Source of the DNA: Deltaproteobacteria bacterium HGW-Deltaproteobacteria-19
Lineage (GTDB): Bacteria > Desulfobacterota > Syntrophia > Syntrophales > PHBD01
Direction: 5' to 3'
Assembly: GCA_002841865.1 (NCBI GenBank)
Contig: PHBD01000020.1
Location: 1 to 55,216, forward strand
DNA: 55,216 bases
Of the stretch, positions 16,497-24,614 are shown piece after piece. Numbering within the stretch: position 1 is the stretch's first letter; the number at the start of each line of letters is the position of its first letter. A model generated the notes under the pieces. It saw only the letters and a program-made list of their open reading frames with translations. It was not told where the DNA came from and did not search any database. Made by a program: the position numbers and the translations under genes.

Positions 16497-17276
16497 CTAC
16501 ATCAGCCGGAGAACCGCCCCCAACTCCCCCGGGATGCGGGAGATGAGCCGCGCCACAAGGGCCACGAAAAGCGGGACGGACAGGCCGAAAAAGAGGAATC
16601 CCACGGCAATCTGAAGGGGAAAACCGACGATGAACACGTTGATCTGCGGTACGGTCCGGGCCACGATGCCGAGGGCCACGTTGGTGAAAATCAGGGCGGC
16701 CATGATGGGGGCGCCGATCTTGAGGGCAATGACAAACACCCCGCGGGTCCATTCGAAGATCGTCTGCACGAGCGGCCCCGAGATGTGAAGCCCTCCCAGG
16801 GGGACGATCCGGAAGCTCTCGGTGACGGCCTGGAGAAGAGCATGGTGGCCGTCCACAATCAGAAAGATCACCAGGGCCATCAGGTACTGGATCTCGGCGA
16901 TGACGGACACCTGGCCGTTCGAGACGGGATCGAGCACGTTGGCAATGAAGAAGCCCATCTGGAGACCCGCCATTTCCCCTGCGTACTGGATCCCAGCAAA
17001 GACGCAGCGGACGGCGAACCCCAGGATGACGCCGACCAGCACCTCTCCCGCCATGGTCACGATCATGGAGCCGACGTTCCCCGTCAGGGCCTGGACGTTT
17101 GCCGGATCAGTGAACGGAAAAACGAGAAACGAGAGGATCAGGGAGAGACCGGCCCTCACCCGAAGCAGGACCGGACGGTCTCCGAAAATCGGCATCAGCG
17201 CAATCATCGAGCCCATGCGCAGGAAGACCAGGAGGAAGGCTCCGATCTGCTCGGGAGTGACCATCGGGATATTCAT
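16497..17276 (-). CDS. fliR: Flagellar export gate protein FliR
   Basis: A 259-residue membrane protein of the FliP5-FliQ4-FliR1 export gate. It has about six hydrophobic segments and family features: FLLVFLRMGSMIALMPIFGD near the N-terminus, LGFAVRCVFAGIQYAGEMAG, and QMGFFIANVLDPVSNGQVSV. It starts at ATG 17276 with a second in-frame ATG four codons later. It follows fliQ by 30 bases and precedes flhB by 51 bases, the usual fliP-fliQ-fliR-flhB order. Confidence 0.95.
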   Translation of the reverse strand: MNIPMVTPEQIGAFLLVFLRMGSMIALMPIFGDRPVLLRVRAGLSLILSFLVFPFTDPANVQALTGNVGSMIVTMAGEVLVGVILGFAVRCVFAGIQYAGEMAGLQMGFFIANVLDPVSNGQVSVIAEIQYLMALVIFLIVDGHHALLQAVTESFRIVPLGGLHISGPLVQTIFEWTRGVFVIALKIGAPIMAALIFTNVALGIVARTVPQINVFIVGFPLQIAVGFLFFGLSVPLFVALVARLISRIPGELGAVLRLM

Positions 17277-17306
17277 GGCGGATGCCCCCGGCCTCTATGA
17301 TCCACG

Positions 17307-17576
17307 CTACCCGATGTAGAGCGGGATTCCCTTGAAAATCTTTTCGGTGAAGGTGATCAGGCTGTTCAGCATCCAGGGCAGGGCCACCACCATGGCGACC
17401 AGACTGGCGACGATCTTGGGTACGAACGAAAGAGTCATTTCCTGGATCTGGGTGAGCGCTTGGAAAAGGCTGATCGCAACCCCCACCACCAGGCTGACCA
17501 GCAGGACCGGCGCCGCCACGAGCAGCGTCACCTTCACGGTTTCCGCCATGACCCCCACAACAAAGTCGACATTCAT
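17307..17576 (-). CDS. fliQ: Flagellar export gate protein FliQ
   Basis: An 89-residue protein with two transmembrane hairpin helices, the normal size for FliQ. Recognisable segments are VLLVSLVVGVAISLFQALTQ, which leads into IQEMTLSFVPKIVA, and MVVALPWMLNSLITFTEKIF. GGAG lies 5 bases before the ATG. The 75 bases upstream, up to the fliP stop, contain no gene and no obvious signal. Confidence 0.95.
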   Translation of the reverse strand: MNVDFVVGVMAETVKVTLLVAAPVLLVSLVVGVAISLFQALTQIQEMTLSFVPKIVASLVAMVVALPWMLNSLITFTEKIFKGIPLYIG

Positions 17577-17651
17577 AATTTCTCCATTCCTTCGCGGCCT
17601 CCCCAGGAGGCGGCTGTTGTTATGAATCGGACCGGCCCTCCATGGAAGGCA

Positions 17652-18431
17652 TCACCGGAAACTCTGCGCCAGGGAACCCACGACCAGGTACCACCCGTCC
17701 ACCAGCACGAAGAGCAGCAGCTTGAAGGGCAGGCTCATCATGATGGGCGGCAGCATCATCATCCCCATGGAGAGGAGGATGCTGGCGATCACCATGTCGA
17801 TGACGAAAAACGGGAGATAGATCATGAACCCGATCTGGAACGCCGTCTTCAATTCGCTGATGATGAACGCCGGGATCAGCGTCGTCAGGGATACTTCCTG
17901 GGGATTGGCGGGCCGCTTCTCCTTGGAAATGGAAACGAAAAGGGCCAGGTCCTTTTCCCGGGTCTGTTTCATCATGAAGTCCTTCACCGGGGCGATCGCC
18001 TTCTCCATGGCCTGCTCCCCGGAGATGGTTTCCTGGTAGTAGGGCTGCAGGGCCTCCGTGTTGACCTTCTGCCAGACGGGGGCCATGATGAAAAACGTCA
18101 GGAACAGGGCCAGCCCGATCAGGACCTGGTTCGGCGGCATCTGCTGCGTCCCCAGGGCGTTCCGCAGGAGCGACAGCACGACGATGATGCGCGTGAAGGA
18201 CGTGAGCATCAGCAGGATCGCAGGCGCCAGCGACAGGACCGTCAGCAGGAAAAGCAGCTGCAGGGCCGTCCCCGTCTTGCCGGGAGTATCGGCGGCGCCT
18301 CCGATCTGGAGGTTGACGTTCGGCAGGGAAAGCGACTGGGCCGCTCCCGACGATGCCAGGAGCAGGATGACCGCCGGAATCACGACCAGGGCCAGGAGGA
18401 TGCAGGCCTTTCGACTACTCCGCCCGTTCAC
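17652..18431 (-). CDS. fliP: Flagellar export gate protein FliP
   Basis: A 259-residue export-gate protein with a cleavable signal-like N-terminus (hydrophobic run, then [14 protein letters not shown]). Family motifs are [60 protein letters not shown] and the C-terminal [20 protein letters not shown]. The start is GTG at 18431, sharing a GTGA overlap with the fliO stop, so translation is probably coupled. Full length for the family. Confidence 0.97.
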   Translation of the reverse strand: MNGRSSRKACILLALVVIPAVILLLASSGAAQSLSLPNVNLQIGGAADTPGKTGTALQLLFLLTVLSLAPAILLMLTSFTRIIVVLSLLRNALGTQQMPPNQVLIGLALFLTFFIMAPVWQKVNTEALQPYYQETISGEQAMEKAIAPVKDFMMKQTREKDLALFVSISKEKRPANPQEVSLTTLIPAFIISELKTAFQIGFMIYLPFFVIDMVIASILLSMGMMMLPPIMMSLPFKLLLFVLVDGWYLVVGSLAQSFR

Positions 18432-18820
18432 GGTTTCCCGCCTTTCCTGGAAGAAGCGAACGACTTGAGCATCTTGCGGTACCGGTCCAGGGTCATTGGA
18501 AGCGGGGACGCCGGGGCTCCGCCTTGCGGTCGAAGCCGATCGAGTGTGGAGGGATCGTCCAGGTCGGTAAGCACGGAGATCTGGGCGCCCGTGACGCCCA
18601 GTGCCACGACCTTGCCCAGGATATCCACCACCAGGATGCTGCTCTTCGGGCCCAGGGAACGGGTTGCCAGGATTCGGATCGCCTGTCCTTCATCGCCCCC
18701 GCCTGCGGGTGCCATGAATTTTTTCAGGAAGTAGACGGATCCGATCAGCAGGCCCAGTACGATCGCCAGGGCGAAGAGCATTTTCAGGAGTGCCGAAAAA
18801 AAGCTGAAGTCCACGGTCAC
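18428..18820 (-). CDS. fliO: Flagellar biosynthesis protein FliO
   Basis: A 130-residue bitopic membrane protein that assists FliP ring assembly. One N-terminal membrane segment (about residues 10-32, [20 protein letters not shown]) is followed by a small cytoplasmic domain with the FliO pattern [20 protein letters not shown] and a conserved-like segment ([13 protein letters not shown]). It starts at GTG 18820 or GTG 18814; the second has better spacing from AGG. Position between fliN and fliP is diagnostic for this poorly conserved gene. Confidence 0.9.
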   Translation of the reverse strand: MTVDFSFFSALLKMLFALAIVLGLLIGSVYFLKKFMAPAGGGDEGQAIRILATRSLGPKSSILVVDILGKVVALGVTGAQISVLTDLDDPSTLDRLRPQGGAPASPLPMTLDRYRKMLKSFASSRKGGKP

Positions 18821-18823
18821 ACC

Positions 18824-19297
18824 TCAACGAAGGTTGTTGATCCGATCCACGGGGGAGACGATATCCGTCAGCCGGATCCCGAATTTCTCGTTCACGACGA
18901 CCACTTCCCCCCGGGCGATGAGACGCTGGTTCACATACACGTCCATCGGCTCCCCGGCGAGCTTGGCCAGCTCGACCACCGACCCCTGGCCCAGCTGGAG
19001 CAGGTCGCTGATCAGCATCCGGTTTCTTCCCAGTTCGACGTTCAGCGTCAGCGGAATGTCGAGGATGAAATCCAGGTCGAGAGATTTTCTCGCGTCCGCA
19101 CTCGGCGGGGCACTCGGCGGGATCTCCCGGAAGTTGACCTCACTGACATCCGTCGGCGGTTTTTTTGTCTGCGAGAGGGCCATCTCCTCCTGGACGTCGT
19201 CCCAGGTGAGATCTTCCTCCGGCTTTGCCGCTTCGGCGCCGCCTTCCTCTCCCAGATCGATTCCTTTCAGCAGATCGTCAATTTCCTTCTGCTCCAT
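18824..19297 (-). CDS. fliN: Flagellar switch protein FliN
   Basis: A 157-residue C-ring protein. The N-terminal 75 residues are an acidic, variable extension (KEIDDLLKGIDLGEEGG). The C-terminal 80 form the SpoA-type domain: ILDIPLTLNVELGRNRMLIS, DLLQLGQGSVVELAKLAGEP, DVYVNQRLIARGEVVVVNEK and FGIRLTDIVSP. The start overlaps the fliM stop by 20 bases. FliN with FliM binds CheY-P and FliH at the base of the motor. Confidence 0.96.
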   Translation of the reverse strand: MEQKEIDDLLKGIDLGEEGGAEAAKPEEDLTWDDVQEEMALSQTKKPPTDVSEVNFREIPPSAPPSADARKSLDLDFILDIPLTLNVELGRNRMLISDLLQLGQGSVVELAKLAGEPMDVYVNQRLIARGEVVVVNEKFGIRLTDIVSPVDRINNLR

Positions 19298-20285
19298 CGT
19301 CCTCTCCCCCTTTCGACAGGATCACCTCGGAAATCCTGACGGCTTGGTTGCCCTTGTAAATCCCGGGGTAACCCCGGTACTTGGGAATGCCTTCCACGTA
19401 CACCGTGATGGCGTCGGAAGCGTACTGGTCCAGGGGAATGACGTCCCCCGGCTTCATGTTCACAACATCGCGGGCGGAGATCTCCGTGCTGCCCAGCTCC
19501 ACACCGACCTCGGCCTGAGCCTTGGCGATGTTTTTCCGGAGCCGGTCTACCCAGCCCCGGTCGGCCTCGAGCTGTTCGCTCTGAAAGCCCGCCTGCAGCC
19601 TTTCCCGAACGGGTTCTAGGGTCGAATAGGGCATGCAGAGGGTGAGGATCCCCGACGAGTATTCCACCTCGATCTCGAACTGGATCACCACGACGACATC
19701 CGTCGGCGAGACGATCTGAACGAATTGCGGGTTGATCTCCGACCGCTGGTAGACGATCGACACGTCCAGGAGGGCTCGCCAGGCCTTTTCCAGGTCCTCC
19801 AGGGCATTGATGACGACCTTCCGGATGACGCTGCTCTCGATGGCGGTGAATTCGCGGCCCTCGATCTTGAAGAAATCCTTCCCCGTTCCTCCGAAGATGA
19901 TGTCCACCAGCATGAAGATGACCTTGGCCTCCACGACGCAGAGGGCGTTTCCCCGCAGGGGATCCATCCGGAACAGGTGCAGGCTGGTGGGAACGGGCAG
20001 GGTCTTGAGGAACTCGCCGAACTTGATCATGTCCACGGAGACGGCAGTCACGCTGGCAACTCGGCGGAGCAGCGACGACATGGTCGCCCGGAACATCCGG
20101 GCGAACTTCTCGTTGATCATCTCCAGGGTCGGCATCCGGCCGCGGATGATCCGGTCCTGGCTGGTCAGATCGTAGGGAATCGCGTCGTTGGGATCGAAGG
20201 AGACCGCTACATCCGTCTCGATTTCCCCGCCGGAGATTCCCCTCAGGAGGGCGTCCACCTCTTCCTGTGTCAGGATATGCGACAT
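19278..20285 (-). CDS. fliM: Flagellar switch protein FliM
   Basis: A 335-residue C-ring protein. The N-terminal CheY-binding peptide is present as ILTQEEVDALLRG. The middle domain includes PYDLTSQDRIIRGRMPTLEM followed by INEKFARMFRATMSSLL, and the C-terminal SpoA domain ends near VILSKGG. It has full family length. Its presence with an intact CheY-binding motif fits the chemotaxis genes later in the window. The 112 bases between this start and the fliL stop hold no gene; I see no convincing promoter there. Confidence 0.97.
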   Translation of the reverse strand: MSHILTQEEVDALLRGISGGEIETDVAVSFDPNDAIPYDLTSQDRIIRGRMPTLEMINEKFARMFRATMSSLLRRVASVTAVSVDMIKFGEFLKTLPVPTSLHLFRMDPLRGNALCVVEAKVIFMLVDIIFGGTGKDFFKIEGREFTAIESSVIRKVVINALEDLEKAWRALLDVSIVYQRSEINPQFVQIVSPTDVVVVIQFEIEVEYSSGILTLCMPYSTLEPVRERLQAGFQSEQLEADRGWVDRLRKNIAKAQAEVGVELGSTEISARDVVNMKPGDVIPLDQYASDAITVYVEGIPKYRGYPGIYKGNQAVRISEVILSKGGEDDGAEGN

Positions 20286-20397
20286 GGCTCACTGTGCCTT
20301 GACATGGATTGCACGATCTCTCTTCGACGTCCCTTCGGGATCGTCACACTCGCCTGTTCGGGCCGGCCCCGGAAGGGACAGACCCCGGTCCGCTTCC

Positions 20398-20886
20398 TTA
20401 CTGGATCACAAACTCGGTGAAATATACCTTGGACACCTTCGCGGTGGTCAGGAAGGTGTTCAGCCGCATGGCGATTTCCTCCCGGAGACGCTGTTTGCCC
20501 GCCATGTCCATCAGTTCCTTGACGGACTTGGCAGACAGGAGATCCAGCACGTTGTCCCGGAGCCTGGGCTTCATCTGATCCAGCTCGGCCACGCCCTTCG
20601 CGTCCGAGATCTCCAGCTGGATGGCCAGCTTCAGGTAGCGCTCCCCGTTGTTGTCCATCAGGTTGACGATGAACGGATCCATCGCCCACATCACGGCAAC
20701 AACCGGCTTCGGCGCCGCCTCCTTCTTCGCGGTGGCCTGGGTATAGAACCAGAAGCCGCCGCCCCCGGCTGCGCCCAGCAAAACCAGCACCACGATACCG
20801 ATGACGATCGCCTTGACGGGAAAGGATTTCTTCTTTTCCCCGTCCTTCTTCTCTTCCGTTTCTTCCTGCTTTTTTTCCGCTGCCAT
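20398..20886 (-). CDS. fliL: Flagellar basal body protein FliL
   Basis: A 162-residue stator-associated protein. A Lys/Glu-rich cytoplasmic N-terminus precedes one membrane anchor (about residues 25-50, AIVIGIVVLVLLGAAGGGGF). The periplasmic FliL domain contains FIVNLMDNNGERYLKLAIQL, then RDNVLDLLSAKSVKEL, RLREEIAMRLNTFL and the ending VYFTEFVIQ. This is the canonical fliL position, just before fliM. A paralogue lies at 8628-9197. Confidence 0.95.
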   Translation of the reverse strand: MAAEKKQEETEEKKDGEKKKSFPVKAIVIGIVVLVLLGAAGGGGFWFYTQATAKKEAAPKPVVAVMWAMDPFIVNLMDNNGERYLKLAIQLEISDAKGVAELDQMKPRLRDNVLDLLSAKSVKELMDMAGKQRLREEIAMRLNTFLTTAKVSKVYFTEFVIQ

Positions 20887-20937
20887 GTATCCTCCAGAAG
20901 CGTTTCTTTTTCTTCCTGTGCTGCCGGTTAACCGGAT

Positions 20938-21666
20938 CTATCCGGGAAATGCGACTGCCAGCCGGATCCATCCGGCGGCCGGGCCGGATCGCCGGGCCGT
21001 CCCTTCACCGGGCGTCCCCGCCCAGGCGATGGAGATCTTTTCCGCGGGGATCCCTCCCGTTTCGTTCAGGTATCGAGCCACCGCATCGGACCGGAGGATC
21101 GACTGTTCCCGTTCCGTTTCTCCGGCTTCCCCGGGCCCGTGATGTTCCTCCTCGCCCGTTACGGTAATCCTCGCCCCGCCGCCCCTTGATACGGCCGCCA
21201 GTTGATCGAGGACCATCCTCAAGGCCGGTCCCGGCCGGAGGGACTCTCCCTCGAACAGGCCGGGCAGCGGAAGATGGACGGTGAATCCTCCGGTTGCGGC
21301 GTCGATGCGCGCTCCCGGAACGGAAGCCAGAGAGGCTGCGACGGCGGCCTGCCGGTCCCGGACGATGTCGCCGGGCCGCCCGGAATTCTTTCGAGACCTC
21401 TGTTCCTCAACGTCCCGGTCCGAATAGGGCCGCACAATCGGAAGGAGAAACCGTTCCACCGCGTTTCCGCCCATCCGTTCCGCCCCGAGGGCCGAAACGG
21501 CGGAGGCAGCCGCCCGGGAGGCCTTCTCCGGCTGGAGTGTGGAGAAAGCCAGGAGCAGAACGAAAAACGTCAGGAGCAGCGTCATGAGATCATTGAACGT
21601 CAGCATCCAGTTCGGCCGGTTCCCGGAATCACCTGTCTTCGGATGTCTGTACGCCTGTCCGGTCAA
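20938..21666 (-). CDS. MotB/PomB-like stator protein with ion-binding Asp
   Basis: A 242-residue protein with the MotB-type N-terminal membrane helix, NWMLTFNDLMTLLLTFFVLL, in which Asp26 aligns with the ion-carrying Asp of MotB/PomB. The C-terminal half is an OmpA-like domain that is recognisable (FEGESLRPGPALRMVLDQLA; later SDAVARYLNETGGIPAEKIS) but lacks the usual GHTD peptidoglycan-binding motif, reading VTGEEEHHG instead. Translation starts at TTG 21666, in a TTGA overlap with the preceding MotB-like gene. The best reading is the active B subunit of the stator whose A subunit is at 22348-23115. Confidence 0.85.
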   Translation of the reverse strand: MTGQAYRHPKTGDSGNRPNWMLTFNDLMTLLLTFFVLLLAFSTLQPEKASRAAASAVSALGAERMGGNAVERFLLPIVRPYSDRDVEEQRSRKNSGRPGDIVRDRQAAVAASLASVPGARIDAATGGFTVHLPLPGLFEGESLRPGPALRMVLDQLAAVSRGGGARITVTGEEEHHGPGEAGETEREQSILRSDAVARYLNETGGIPAEKISIAWAGTPGEGTARRSGPAAGWIRLAVAFPG

Positions 21667-22355
21667 CGTTCCACCCCCGGCATAGAAACGGAAATGACAA
21701 GGTCTCCGCGGGGATCCGCGGGTAATCCCGCGGCCGGCCGCGACGCTGCGCTCCCCCGGATGGACAGTGGGGTACGGGCTCCGTCCCGCTCCAGAAATTC
21801 AATCACGCTAGCGGCCCGCAGGGCGGGCGTCGCCCAGGAAGCGCGGGGGTCGCCTGTCCCGGCGGCGGGACCGAAGGCCGCGACGCGGACGGCCAGATTC
21901 CCCTTTGCCGCGGCATTCCGAATCTCCCGAAGGAAAGGATGCATCGACTCCCGGATCGTGTCCCGCCCCTCCGCAAAGAGGGCATTCATGCCCAGGACCA
22001 TCCTCCATCCCGAGCGGGTCTTTTCCAGGGCAACGTCCCGGCTCAGATTCGCGTTTTCAAGGGCACCCCGCAGGATGCCTCCCGCCTCCGCCAGGAACTG
22101 CGATTCGGCAGCGGCGTGTTCGCCGGTCGTCACCAGGGTTGCAGAGGCGCCGGGTCCTCCCGTCCGGGTGGTCAGGTCGACCTTGCCCCCCAGGGCGGCC
22201 CGGATCTGGAGCGCCGACCGCCCGGAGACCTGGGAATAGGAGACAAGCATGGCGAAGAAGACCACCAGGATCATCGCGAGGGATGCATACGTGGTCTGCC
22301 AGATTGCCACCGGCTCTTCCGGCGGGATTGTTCGCCACTGTCCGTTCCTAGTCAT
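21663..22355 (-). CDS. MotB-like stator protein lacking the ion-binding Asp
   Basis: A 230-residue protein between motA and the Asp-bearing MotB homologue. Its membrane helix, TTYASLAMILVVFFAMLVSY, aligns without gaps to FNDLMTLLLTFFVLLLAF of the next gene, but the catalytic Asp is Ser25 (codon TCC at 22281-22283, two changes from any Asp codon). The C-terminal half is a degenerate OmpA-like domain (LFAEGRDTIRESMHPFLREI and LRAASVIEFLERDG). It starts at ATG 22355, overlapping the motA stop by 8 bases, so it is translated with MotA. A heterodimeric B subunit or a regulatory plug is possible; neither is shown by sequence alone. Confidence 0.8.
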   Translation of the reverse strand: MTRNGQWRTIPPEEPVAIWQTTYASLAMILVVFFAMLVSYSQVSGRSALQIRAALGGKVDLTTRTGGPGASATLVTTGEHAAAESQFLAEAGGILRGALENANLSRDVALEKTRSGWRMVLGMNALFAEGRDTIRESMHPFLREIRNAAAKGNLAVRVAAFGPAAGTGDPRASWATPALRAASVIEFLERDGARTPLSIRGSAASRPAAGLPADPRGDLVISVSMPGVER

Positions 22356-23115
22356 CGTAGCGGGATCTCCGTTCCCGGGGGGCGATAAAGGCATGCAGTT
22401 TCTGTTCGACGATCCGCGGGTTATCGCCCAGCTGAATGGCATGAACCCCTTGAATAATGAGCTGTTTCACGAGCATTTCCTCACCGCTCCTCGTCCTGAG
22501 CTTGCCCGCAATGGGCAGGAAAACCAGGTTGGCAAGGATCAGGCCGTAAAACGTCGTTACCAGTGCAATCGCCATGGACGGCCCGATAGAGGAGGGATCG
22601 TTCATCTTCATGAGCATCTGAACCAGCCCGATGAGCGTTCCCATCATGCCCATGGCCGGTGCGAAATGCCCCATGCTCGTCATGACCTCCGCCCCTTTCC
22701 GATGCCGCTCCGCCAGCCAGTCCAGTTCGGTCTCCAGGATACCGGAGACCTTGTCCGGTTCAAGGCCGTCCACCATCAGGCGGATCGCCTTCGCCAGGAA
22801 AGGATCCCGCTGGCGACTCGCCAGGCCTTCCAGGGACAGGAGGCCATCCCGCCGTGCGGTGCGCGACATCTCCACGATCAGGTGGATCATCTCCTGCGGT
22901 CGGGTGTTTCGCCGCAGGAAGGCGTTTTTCATCACCCGGAAGACGCCGAGCATGTCCGACATCCGGTAGTGGATCAGCGCGGCGCCGAAGGTGCCGCCGA
23001 GAACGATCATGGCGGAGGGACCGTCAAGAAACCACGTCACCCCGCCGCCGGTGGCCATTGCCAGGATGACCAGACCGAAAGCGCCGATAATGCCGATGAT
23101 GGTTGCAAAATCCAC
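22348..23115 (-). CDS. MotA/PomA-type stator ion channel protein
   Basis: A 255-residue protein with four membrane helices and the large cytoplasmic loop of MotA. RRDGLLSLE in the loop supplies the conserved Arg and Glu that contact FliG. The pore helices contain PAMGMMGTLIGLVQML and MAIALVTTFYGLILANLVFL followed by the conserved Pro in LPIAGKL. The Thr residues in GTLIG and ALVTTF are the pattern of sodium-type PomA rather than of E. coli MotA, so sodium use is a reasonable inference. It is the first gene of the long operon, behind a sigma-54 promoter. The canonical MotA at 39547-40404 is a different subtype. Confidence 0.9.
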   Translation of the reverse strand: MDFATIIGIIGAFGLVILAMATGGGVTWFLDGPSAMIVLGGTFGAALIHYRMSDMLGVFRVMKNAFLRRNTRPQEMIHLIVEMSRTARRDGLLSLEGLASRQRDPFLAKAIRLMVDGLEPDKVSGILETELDWLAERHRKGAEVMTSMGHFAPAMGMMGTLIGLVQMLMKMNDPSSIGPSMAIALVTTFYGLILANLVFLPIAGKLRTRSGEEMLVKQLIIQGVHAIQLGDNPRIVEQKLHAFIAPRERRSRYDD

Positions 23116-23174
23116 AGGCTGCCTACCCGAAATCCACGATTGATGCCGCTCCCGGCGTTACATGCAGGACTTTA

Positions 23175-23190
23175 AGCAAGCCATGTACCA
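23175..23190 (-). promoter_or_regulatory. Sigma-54 promoter of the motA-to-FlhB-domain operon
   Basis: The minus strand reads TGGTACATGGCTTGCT, matching TGG...TTGCW with GG-N10-GC spacing. The predicted transcript start is near 23164, about 48 bases before the motA ATG. A FleQ-box-like dyad lies roughly 130 bases upstream, a normal distance for an enhancer. Confidence 0.8.
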
Positions 23191-23279
23191 ACACGGGGAA
23201 AGGGTGGCGGAACCTGGGAAGGATGCGATGGATGCAATAGGAAGCGGGGGGGAGGGGAATCGCAGACGGCAAGGCGGGC

Positions 23280-23303
23280 TGACGAATCGTCAATGCCTTG
23301 ACG
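23280..23303. promoter_or_regulatory. Overlapping dyads including a FleQ-box-like site
   Basis: The 13-mer TGACGAATCGTCA (palindromic around its central A) overlaps GTCAATGCCTTGAC at 23289-23302. The second matches the published FleQ consensus form GTCaNT...tTGAC at both arms. The site is upstream of the motA sigma-54 promoter in the 236-base gap between flgE and motA. The rest of that gap holds no gene that I can support. Confidence 0.55.
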
Positions 23304-23312
23304 CATCTTCTC

Positions 23313-23341
23313 CCCGGGGCCGGCGAAGCCCCGGCCCCGGG
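23313..23341 (-). terminator. GC-rich hairpin directly after flgE
   Basis: Perfect 11-base arms (CCCGGGGCCGG and its complement) flank a 7-base loop, starting 11 bases after the flgE stop. No U-tract follows, so it may be a partial or Rho-assisted terminator or an RNA-stabilising hairpin that ends the fliK-flgD-flgE transcript. Confidence 0.6.
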
Positions 23342-23351
23342 AGGGAGATGA

Positions 23352-24566
23352 TTACTGCTTGATGTTCATGAGGAGCTGCTGCAGGTCATTGGCGGTGGAA
23401 ACGACCTTGGCGCAGGACTGGTAGGCCCGCTGAGCCGTGATCATGTTGATGAATTCGGCAGCCACGTCCGTGTTGGAGACTTCCAGGGAATTGGACATGA
23501 TGCCTCCCAGGCTCCCGGAGCCGGGCTGGTTGATCAGCGGCGCCCCCGACTTGTCGGTCTCCGTGAAGTAGGTTCCGACCTTGCTCAGGCCACCGTAGTT
23601 CGCGAAGTCCGCCATCATGAACCTGGCCAGTTGCTCGGTCTGCCCGTTGCTGAAGGAGCCCGTGATCACTCCGTCCGTCCCGATGGATATGCTCTGGAGT
23701 GACCCGGCCGAGTACCCGTTGGCGTTTACGGTCGTGATGGTCGAGTCGCTGGCGAACCCGGTGAGGGTCGCGGCGTCAGCGGACGTTACATCCCAGTTGA
23801 TGACCCCGGCCGTGCCGATATTGGCGCCGGCAAAGGTGAAGGCGACGTTCGCCGCGGGGGTGAGCATGGCGCCGTTGGCGTCAAAGGTGACCAGGGTTGC
23901 GATGGCGGCGGCATTCGTAATATTCCCGTTTGCATCCTCCAGGCTGCCGGAGATGCTCCACTCCCGGGCATTGGCCGTTTTCGTGAAGGTGGTTGTCATG
24001 GTGTACTCTGCGCCGTCGTTGCCGTAGACCGTCTGGCTGGCGCTGAAGATGTCGCCCGTCGCCGCCTGGGCATTGAGGTTGGCGCCGAGGTGGACGGTCG
24101 TGGTCGTCATCGGCTGCGACTGGATGTTTGCGAGGTTGATGTCCCCCAGGTTGTAGACTTCCGCCCCGCCGACAAACATGTTTCCCTGGATCCGGTAACC
24201 GCTCCCATCCACCATGTAACCGTCCTCGTCGATCGCGAACGAACCGTTCCGCGTGTAATACGTCAGGCCGGCCCCGTCCTTGGCGATGAAGAGTCCCTCG
24301 CCGTCGATCGCCAGATCCGTGACGCTGGAGGTGGTCTGGAAGGACCCCTGGGCGAAATTGGTGGCGATGGATGACACGCTCACGCCCTGGCCGACCTGCA
24401 TGTTGCCGGAGCCGCCGGAGAGGGTCTGGCTCAGCATGCTCGAGAACTGGGCGTTGCTCGCCTTGTATCCGACGGTGCTTGAGTTGGCCAGGTTGTTCCC
24501 GATGACGTCCAGCTGCTTGTCCACAGCCGTCATTCCAGTGGCCCCGATCCATAATGAACTTGACAT
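23352..24566 (-). CDS. flgE: Flagellar hook protein FlgE
   Basis: A 404-residue hook subunit. N-terminal axial motif: SLWIGATGMTAVDKQLDVIG followed by NNLANSSTVGYKASNAQFSS. C-terminal motif: SLEVSNTDVAAEFINMITAQ with RAYQSCAKVVSTANDLQQLL. The central region carries the surface-exposed Ala/Thr/Gly-rich domains typical of FlgE. The last residues NIKQ match FlgG. GGAGG lies before the ATG. It is the third gene after fliK and flgD and is followed by a strong hairpin. Confidence 0.96.
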   Translation of the reverse strand: MSSSLWIGATGMTAVDKQLDVIGNNLANSSTVGYKASNAQFSSMLSQTLSGGSGNMQVGQGVSVSSIATNFAQGSFQTTSSVTDLAIDGEGLFIAKDGAGLTYYTRNGSFAIDEDGYMVDGSGYRIQGNMFVGGAEVYNLGDINLANIQSQPMTTTTVHLGANLNAQAATGDIFSASQTVYGNDGAEYTMTTTFTKTANAREWSISGSLEDANGNITNAAAIATLVTFDANGAMLTPAANVAFTFAGANIGTAGVINWDVTSADAATLTGFASDSTITTVNANGYSAGSLQSISIGTDGVITGSFSNGQTEQLARFMMADFANYGGLSKVGTYFTETDKSGAPLINQPGSGSLGGIMSNSLEVSNTDVAAEFINMITAQRAYQSCAKVVSTANDLQQLLMNIKQ

Positions 24567-24614
24567 GATAAAACCTCCTCCAAATATTCTATATGATTGA
24601 TGATTGTCCTTCTT

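Noticed and set aside
23162-23362. A short plus-strand open frame between motA and flgE
   Set aside because: It spans the sigma-54 promoter, the FleQ-like dyad and the flgE hairpin, and has no recognisable product. An flbD-like gene was looked for in this gap and not found.
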